Source: Owenia fusiformis | Lineage: Eukaryota > Annelida > Polychaeta > Sabellida > Oweniidae | Direction: 5' to 3' | Assembly: GCA_903813345.2 (NCBI GenBank) | Contig: CAIIXF020000011.1 | Location: forward strand, 24,918,166-24,982,165 | DNA length: 64,000 bases | In this document: in pieces, positions 57,061 to 64,000 of the stretch | Layout: each line of letters opens with the position of its first letter | Position numbering within the stretch: the stretch's first letter is position 1 | Made by a program: the position numbers and the translations under genes | Notes under the pieces: model-generated | What the model was told of the DNA's origin: nothing | Database searches by the model: none | The model's input: the letters and a program-made list of their open reading frames with translations, nothing else

Positions 57061-57936
57061 TTTGCAAAATTTTCGAGGCCTGCTATTATCAACTGGGGCC
57101 GCTTTTTACCACCACTTCGTTAGATATCAAAAATATATGTATTAATGATACGTATGTCAAAAAGTTGTGCTTTATATATAGCATGTGCAATTAAAAACCT
57201 AACTGCAACTGAGCAACTGAGCTATATCTAACTACGAGAAATAGAATTTTAGCTGTAGTCCCAATTAGTCAAGGAAGAGCAAACGTCCTTCCTTTATTGA
57301 TAATGTTCACCGCTGATTAAAAGTCCTTATTTAGACCCATTTTGTGAAAAACTAGCATAAGTTAAGCATTTGTCATTCGTATATAAAAAAGATTCTTTTG
57401 TAGCATTTATCTTATTAATACCTGAAAAACAATACAAAATGTAGACACACTGATTACATAATTTTTTGGTATTGATAAGAAAAGTAACCTCAAATTCATA
57501 GCTTAGAAACCTAAATCATATATTTATGACAATTTTGTATTATTTTATGTTGCATTGTGTACTCCAAATTGTGAAAATTGGGATTTTATTTTTTGGCAAT
57601 TTTTGACCTCTGTTAATGGCAGGCATAATTCAGCCTAAAAGCCGGAAGTATATTAAACGGTTATAATAAAAGTGATTAGGGAACATATGTAGTTATGTTA
57701 ATGTTAGGTTAAATATCGCTGCGCTATAGTGTGCTACCAGCTCCTTTATTAGACGTCCTAGAGATTTCATACCATGGACTATGAGAGTCAATATATGTTT
57801 TCAATGATTGAGTTGAGCATGCCTTTGCATTCGGTCGACTACGCTTCTTAAAAGAGAGCTTCGTCTTCAGTTTATAACTCGACTCTGCGTGCAGGGTAGG
57901 TGTAGTAGCGTTATTCTAAAAAAAGTCTGTTAGGCT
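57061..57936. other. Intergenic, no gene seen
   Basis: AT-rich. Near 57786-57920 there are short matches to the arms of the 30443-32055 unit (TATATGTTTTCAATGATTGA, GTAGCGTTATTCTAAAA), probably a remnant of the same family. Confidence 0.35.
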
Positions 57937-58330
57937 CACATCGGAATAGCCTGACAACGGTAAAGTCAGAAACCGTTGTCACAAATGGCGGACATTACCG
58001 TCGCTTCAATTAGATTTTCACGAACTGTATGTTTAATAGAGCACCCACTCCACTCCACTCCACTCTACCATCGAAATGAAGTATATTAACCGATCAAAAT
58101 GAGATACGGGACAACAGACACCGTAATTGCCACATACCTTATTACTCAAATTCAGATTCCGTTTTGATTCGAAATTGGGATTTCATGTGAAACATCATCA
58201 CAAGAGCTTAATGCATGCACAGAATTAACGACGATGAAATCATGAAATGAGGACCAAGTGATTAAACAGTTGAAGCGACGGTTATGTCAGCCATTTGTGA
58301 CAACGGTATCTGTTAGGCTATTCCGGGGTG
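57937..58330. mobile_element. MITE, 394 bp, CACACCGGAATAGCC family, complete
   Basis: The left end CACATCGGAATAGCCTGACA and the right end (inverse, CTATTCCGGGGTG) match for about 70 bp, including TTGTCACAAATGGC and CCGTCGCTTCAA in both arms. A partial copy is at 28167-28528. Confidence 0.78.
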
Positions 58331-59509
58331 AAGCTGCGGTTCTGGCTGCGGTTCTGGCAATTTCTAGTGTCGTTTAATCATGTTAAATATTTTTTATGTT
58401 CATATCCATTCTCCTTCAAAATATTCACGCATTTGTTCAAAGAGATAATTAGGCGATGATTCAAAACCCGGGATTCATTAATTTAGGTAAACCTGGCGTA
58501 TCCGCCGGTATATAAGGATCAGACATCATAACGCACAACACACAACATATTCTGGCAGAAAGTTCAAAGCTAATCGTTTTCTTCGGATTACAATGTTTTT
58601 TTAACTTTTCAGCATGAATATAGGGTTGGGACCTCAAAACCACAGAATGCCGGAGCGGCACCCTTGGGCAACTCTCTACAGAGCATTTCTCATACCCCCT
58701 AATAAAAACTACAGGGGGTACTATAAGACGCCTTTATATCTCAGACACTAATAATGATATTGACTTGAAATTTTCAGGAAGTATTCTTGGTATGATGTTT
58801 GATCCGTATGACAAAAATTAAGAAAAAATATTTATCCGTTGCTATAGCAACAGTAATAGAACACTATTTCTTACCTTAAAAATGCATTATTTTGTGTGGT
58901 TTCATAATTGTCTTCATATTCTTGATTCTTAAACTATCTGAAGCGCATAATATGATTAAAAGTGAAGATAAAATAATTCATCATATCATTTGTGTAATAT
59001 GTCTAACATTTCAGTTGCTATGGCAACATCACTTGATAATCAGGTTCTTACATTTAACTTTCTTTAATGAGTATAAAGGTGGTCCAAAATAACACTTTTG
59101 GAATACTATGTACCTTAAAGATGAAACCATGTTTCTTCTGAAGTAAATAGTCAAATAAAATTCTACAACTTTATCTTACTCCCTTACCAAAGCCCCCAAA
59201 GTTTGACAATTTGGGGAAAACAGGCAAAAAACATTCAATTCCTAGGTTCAAATTAGTAATGCATTGGGATTCAACATCAATTAGCATCCAAAAAACATCT
59301 ACTGACTTTGCTTGATATTACAATATGCAGATTTTAATTATTTGACACTCAAAAGTATTTATAATTTAGGACACTAGCCCATAAAATGTTAAAATATGAT
59401 TGTGGTCAATTTTATCATTTAGCAGCATTCATTAGACAAAAGATCAATGCATTTAAAACATATTCATTGTAATTCATTCATTACCATAATCTAGTATATA
59501 GGAGACTGC

Positions 59510-60190
59510 ACTTTTTTATATTTTAGTTTTATATCTAGTACATGTATCATAATGAAGTCTAATTTTATCATACCATAGAGAGGTTGGCATAGTCTAGACA
59601 TTGGCATAATGTCTAATTATTACAACCATTAGTTTTTCTCATCTGAGCAATGAGACTATGATGGTTATCATGAATGAGTATAGCTGTATATAATAGTATG
59701 TAAGTTTTATATCTAGTATATGTACCATAATGACATTTAATGTTATCATACAGTAGAGAGGTTGGCATAGTTTAGTGATTGGCATAATGCCTAATTATTA
59801 CAACCTTTGGTTTTTCTCATCTGAGCAATCAGACTTTGATGGTTATCATGAATGAGTACAATTCTGTATGTATATTTTATATAGATATAGTGCATGTATT
59901 ATAATGAAATCTAATGTAATCTTACAATAGAGGTTGGCATAGTCTAGACATTGGCATAATGTATAAATATTATAAGCATTAATTTTCCTCATCCAAGCAA
60001 TCAGACTATGGTTGTTATCTTGCACAAGCACAATTCTAAATGTAAGTTTAATATTTAGTACATGTATCATAATGACATCTAATGAAGTGTAACCATATAA
60101 TAGAGAGGTTGGCTTAATCTTGACATTGGTATAAAGTCAACACATATAAGCATATCATCTCATTAGTCAGGTGTTGGTGGTCATCATGCA
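59510..60190. repeat. Tandem repeat, about four copies of 175-181 bp
   Basis: Copies begin near 59527, 59706, 59876 and 60047, each with TTATATCTAGTACATGTATC-like starts, ATAGAGAGGTTGGCATAGTC and GTTTTTCTCATCTGAGCAAT. Divergence is moderate. No coding role seen. Confidence 0.8.
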
Positions 60191-60548
60191 CAATTGTATC
60201 CTGATGTGTTGGGTCAGTCATTTTGGCCGTCAATGTGCAAATCATGGCAAAAGTTTCTGTTATATAAAACACTTACAGGTAGTTCTCATCATCTGAACAA
60301 ATAGTAGAGTCCTTGTTAAGTTATGAGGCGTCAGAGCCAGGTGCTTGAAAACTAGCTAAAAAAATTAATGTCAATCACTAAAGATGATGTCTTCAAATTT
60401 TCAAGACTCCTTACAGGCAGTTACAGCCGGGCTGTTCAGCTTGGTCATTCACAACAAGCAAAAAAAAGCTCTTAGTTCTCATCATGTGACTATATACATA
60501 GAATCCTTATAAAACCATGAAGCATCAGAGCCAGGTGTTGGAAAGTAG

Positions 60549-61005
60549 CTAGCTAGTGTGAGAGTGCTCGTGTAAGGTGGCATCTTTGGATGAGTGAGTG
60601 TGCTTGTGTAAGGTGGCATCTTTTGGTGAATGAGTGTGCTCGTGTAAGGTGGCATCTTTGATGAGTGAGTGTGCTTGTGTAAGGTGGCATCTTTGGGTGA
60701 GTGAGTGTGCTCGTGTGAGGTGGCATCTTTGGGCGAGTGAGGGTGAGGAGGCATCTTTGGGTGAGTGAGGGTGCTCGTGTAAGGGGGCATCTTTGGGTGA
60801 GTGAGTATGCTCGTGTGAGGTGGCATCTTTGGGCGAGTGAGGGTGAGGAGGCATCTTTGGGTGAGTGAGTATGCTCGTGTGAGGTGGCATCTTTGGGTGA
60901 GTGAGTGTGCTCGTATAAGGTGGCATCTTTGGGTGAGTGAGTATGCTCGTGTGAGGTGGCATCTTTGAGTGAGTGAGTGTGCTTGTGTGAGGTGGCATCT
61001 TTGGT
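60549..61005. repeat. Minisatellite, GTGAGGTGGCATCTTTGGGT units
   Basis: Units of about 36 bp (GTGAGGTGGCATCTTTGGGT, GAGTGAGTGTGCTCGT), with some shortened units of about 24 bp lacking part of the GTGCTCGT segment. About a dozen copies. Overlapping minus-strand frames (LTHPKMPPHTS-type repeats) are by-products. Confidence 0.88.
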
Positions 61006-61011
61006 ATATTG

Positions 61012-61648
61012 TACAGGGTGTCAAATAAGTCTGTTCTCCCCCCTTAACTTTTTTATCTTTAAAGAAATCATACTTTCCCATATATCATTTTGAAGCTTAT
61101 GGAAAATGCTGATCACCCTCAAAAAATCAATCATAAACTCCTCCTAATAAAATTGCTACAATGCTTCTTGTAAGGTTGTAGTTGACCTTTGATTACGTCA
61201 AAACAAGTAAAATTACCAGGTAATAGTGAATGAAAAGTGAAAAGTTGATCCGCAGTGACAATGCCAACATTGGGTGATTTTGATGTTTTTCAACATCGTT
61301 ACAGAGTAAAATGTGTTACATTCAGGGGAGTTTTTGAAGCAGGGACATCTTTCATCACAAAATAGTTGATAACAGCCAAAAATAAATGTTCTGAATGATT
61401 TATACAGGATCATATCCTCGTAGAATTGAGGCCATCTGGGTTGCTGGGGGAGACATAGAGACTATTAAAAAAGTGAAATATGGACATCACTAAAAATACT
61501 CTAAAAAATTTGGAATTTAACCAATCACTCTGAAATTTGGTGTGTGATCAGCAAATTAAATTCCCTTTAAGATGATATATACCAACCCTATATTATTCCT
61601 GAATTGAAAAAGTTAAGGGGGGAGAACAGACTTATTTGACACCCTGTA
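61012..61648. mobile_element. TA-flanked MITE, 637 bp, perfect 40-bp ends
   Basis: The ends TACAGGGTGTCAAATAAGTC and TCTGTTCTCCCCCCTTAAC are exactly inverted at the right (GTTAAGGGGGGAGAACAGA, GACTTATTTGACACCCTGTA). CAGGGTGTC termini and TA edges place it with mariner/Tc1-related MITEs. It abuts the minisatellite. The near-perfect ends suggest a recent insertion. Confidence 0.88.
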
Positions 61649-63054
61649 TGTTGAGTAAGTGGTTTCTGGAGTTAGTGGCAAGTTGACGATCTAACAACGA
61701 ATGTTGAGAACCAAATGTTGGCGGCAACTGTTCACACGTCACACTTGCAACTGTGAGCAATGGCAAATCTGGTCAGACTTAATGCATTATTGCTGCTTGG
61801 TTGAACAATGGAAAGCCATCTTTAGTTGTTTTCAATAATAAACATTTTAGCTAAGTTTTCAAAACCCTGGCTCTAAATTGTAAATGATTCTGCTGAATGG
61901 GTTGTAAAGGATTCCAATGTCTGGATTATATGCAACCCTTGCTAGTCTCCACTGTATGATTGCATTGGATTTCAGACTTGTACTAAATACAAGTTTAACA
62001 TATAAAATATAGTGTCCTATATACTTAACACTTGAAGATGTTTTAATGCCTTGGTTTTTATATATTTCTAACTTTAAATGCTGCGAAATGGTAAAATTGA
62101 CCACAACCTCTTTTCAACATTTTTATGGGATAGGATTCTAAAATGTTTCAAATAAAATACTTCCCATCATCTAATAATTAAAATCTTAATATTGTTATAT
62201 CAGACAAAGTCAGTAGATGTTCCTTGAATACTAATAAGTGTTGCATCCCAATGCATTTTTAATTTGAACCTAGAAAATGAAGTTTTTTTGCCAGTTTTCA
62301 CCAATCATCACATTTTTGGGGCTGTTGGGAGGGGTTCTACAACTCAAAGATATACATTTTTAACAAATTCAAGTGACTATTTACTTCTAAAAGAGCTTCT
62401 TTACCTAGAGAACATACATAAAAGTGTTATTTTGGACCACCTTTATACTCATTAAAGAAAGTGAAATGTAAGAACCTGATTATCAAGTGATGTTGCCATA
62501 GCAACTGAATTGTTAGACATATTACATAAATGATAAAATGAATTATTTTATCTTCACCTCTAATCATGCTATGTGCTTCAGATAGTTTAAGATAGTTTAA
62601 GAATCAAGAATATGAAGAAAATGCTGAAAACCCACAAAATAATACATTTCTAAGGTAACTAATAGTGATCTATTACTGTTGCTGTAGCAACGGATTAAGA
62701 TTTTTTCTTGATTTTCACCATACAGATTAAGCAGTATACTTAAACTAATTCCTGAAAATTTCAAGTCTATATCTTTATTAGTGTCTGATATAAAGGTGTC
62801 TTATAGTACCCCCAGTAGATTTCCTTAGGGGGGTAGAAGAAATGGTTTGTAGAGAGTTGCCCAAGGGTGCCGCTCCGGCATTCCGTGGTTTTGAGGTCCC
62901 AACCCTATATTCATGCTGAAAAGTTAAAAAAACATTGTAATCCGAAGAAAACGATTAGCTTTGAACTTTCTGCCAGAATAACATCACTGTCAAGTTGGCA
63001 GGTTCAATAAAACTAATAAATGAACTTAAGAGTCTGATTGCATTAAACAAATTG

Positions 63055-63252
63055 GGTGCACCCCAGTTGTCCGAAACCCAGTTGTCCGAAACCCAGTTGT
63101 CCGAAACCCAGTTGTCCGAAACCCAGTTGTCCGAAACCCAGTTGTCCGAAACCCAGTTGTCCGAAACCCATTTTTCCGAAACCCAGAACTCGGAGAACTG
63201 GGTTTCGGACAACTGGGTTTCGGTCAACTGGGTTTCGGACAACTGGGTTGAC
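63055..63252. repeat. Palindromic 15-bp minisatellite
   Basis: Eight direct copies of CCCAGTTGTCCGAAA plus one variant (CATTTTTCCGAAACC) and AGAACTCGG are followed by about four copies in inverted orientation (AACTGGGTTTCGGAC, one with GGTCAAC). The whole forms a snap-back array. Because 15 is a multiple of three, frames are open on both strands (SETQL and NWVSD repeats), which I do not take as genes. Confidence 0.92.
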
Positions 63253-63255
63253 CCC

Positions 63256-64000
63256 AACAAATTACTATATTGTATTTATAATCACAAATCATTAATTACA
63301 AAAATAGACAAAGCACACTAATACTACACATAAAACTGGACGGCTGATGCTGCAAAACGTGCACACTGGATACGTGGAAGGTTACTGGGCTTATGCTGTA
63401 CGTAGACGGACGTTATGGATAATGGTAGATGATACAATACACGTGAACTATCGAGAGTCTAATATCACGTTCACAACGTGAAGATACTGGCTGGACGTGT
63501 TGGTAGACTTCTTACTCGAGTCGGTTTATATAAGAGTCTATGAATGTGATAATAGTCACTTGATTTTATGCTGTACGAAGACAGACGTTATAGTAGATAA
63601 TGCATCGCACGTGAATTAACGAGAGTCTAATATCACTTTCACCACGTGAGTATACAGGCTGGACGTGTTGGTAGACATCTTACACTACTCCAATATTACA
63701 CTGATACAACTCAGACACAGTTTATAGACGCACGAGACAATACAAGGAGACAGTCTGTGCACATACGTAGATACATTTCTCGTTGACAGCTACATACTAC
63801 ACCAAAACTAAGTATGTTTCACAAATGTTGACCACATATTGTACAAAGTCACGCCACGTGTTATGACAAGGTAGATGACATCGACACTACACGAACATGT
63901 TCACACTTGACTTAACAGGAAAACGCACAACAGATAAACGTGGTTCACAAATGCAAAGGTATTTATATGAGTGGACAGTGAGTGAAATAGTGAATGAAAT
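63256..64000. repeat. Window end with a direct duplication of about 175 bp
   Basis: About 63391-63510 (TTATGCTGTACGTAGACGGA, GAGAGTCTAATATCACGTTC, GGCTGGACGTGTTGGTAGAC) recurs at about 63567-63685 with changes. The rest is unassigned; the repeat may continue beyond the window. No exon is seen. Confidence 0.6.

Larger units (their letters stand above)
58530..62985. repeat. Large imperfect inverted repeat, about 4.45 kb
   Basis: The arm from about 58545 (GCCAGAATATG-side; GAAAGTTCAAAGCTAATCGT, GGGTTGGGACCTCAAAACCA, GCCGGAGCGGCACCCTTGGG) to about 59470 is the reverse complement of about 62050-62985 (shared also TTGCTATAGCAACAG and GTGGTCCAAAATAACACTTT). Similarity is high at the outer 180 bp and weaker inward. 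The centre contains tandem repeats and a MITE (below). It shares a block with the 40.2-44.3 kb unit. Confidence 0.78.

Noticed and set aside
60482-61081. 199-codon minus-strand frame (THPKMPPHTS repeats) as a protein
   Set aside because: It lies in a minisatellite with several parallel open frames; there is no start context or splice support.
62955-63321. Overlapping frames SETQL, CPKPS and NWVSD as a repetitive protein
   Set aside because: They come from the palindromic 15-bp array, which is open on both strands by arithmetic.

Overview
The window is animal nuclear DNA. It is AT-rich by eye (I did not count), its genes are split by GT-AG introns, it carries L1/Tx1-like and other non-LTR retrotransposon remains, mariner-type transposase ends and many hairpin-forming MITEs. 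One gene encodes a secreted PAN/discoidin protein, a combination common in marine invertebrates. I favour a marine invertebrate, perhaps a mollusc or other lophotrochozoan, with low confidence. No tRNA, rRNA, operon or CRISPR was recognised.

Three host genes can be read, all on the plus strand. (1) 7818-10217: a two-exon gene for a 526-residue protein of no recognised family. (2) 15771-26660: an eleven-exon gene for a 567-residue FLVCR-type (SLC49, major facilitator) membrane transporter; every intron phase closes. (3) 29620-52769: a four-exon gene for a 256-residue secreted protein with a PAN/apple-like module and a discoidin (F5/8 type C) domain, its exons spread over 23 kb. A broken copy of a glutamate-carboxypeptidase-II-like (M28) peptidase lies on the minus strand at 6826-7440.

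The most striking feature is in the transporter gene. Three of its introns hold minisatellites. In intron 8 (about 63-bp units) and intron 6 (about 50-bp units) the repeated unit is the gene's own 3' splice site plus the first bases of the following exon. In intron 8 the last six decoy acceptors are all in the same frame as the true exon and the reading frame is open, so use of a decoy would add 21 to 128 residues to a membrane segment. In intron 6 the copies are out of frame and closed by stops. Intron 1 carries about 2.5 kb of 24/48-bp repeats, each containing a pyrimidine-rich tract and TTAG.

The rest is dominated by transposons, often nested: TA-flanked MITEs with CACTCCCC ends (3180, 25049, 27225), two members of a CACxGTG-ended family (3879-6822, 50369-51618), a Harbinger-like MITE cluster with TWA target duplications (32092-36742) holding a hAT-like element with an 8-bp duplication, two large inverted-repeat units (about 40.2-44.3 and 58.5-63.0 kb), and LINE fragments at 22.0, 36.8, 46.1, 46.9-51.8, 48.7-49.4 and 53.2-56.3 kb. 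The introns of the PAN/discoidin gene have been inflated by these insertions.
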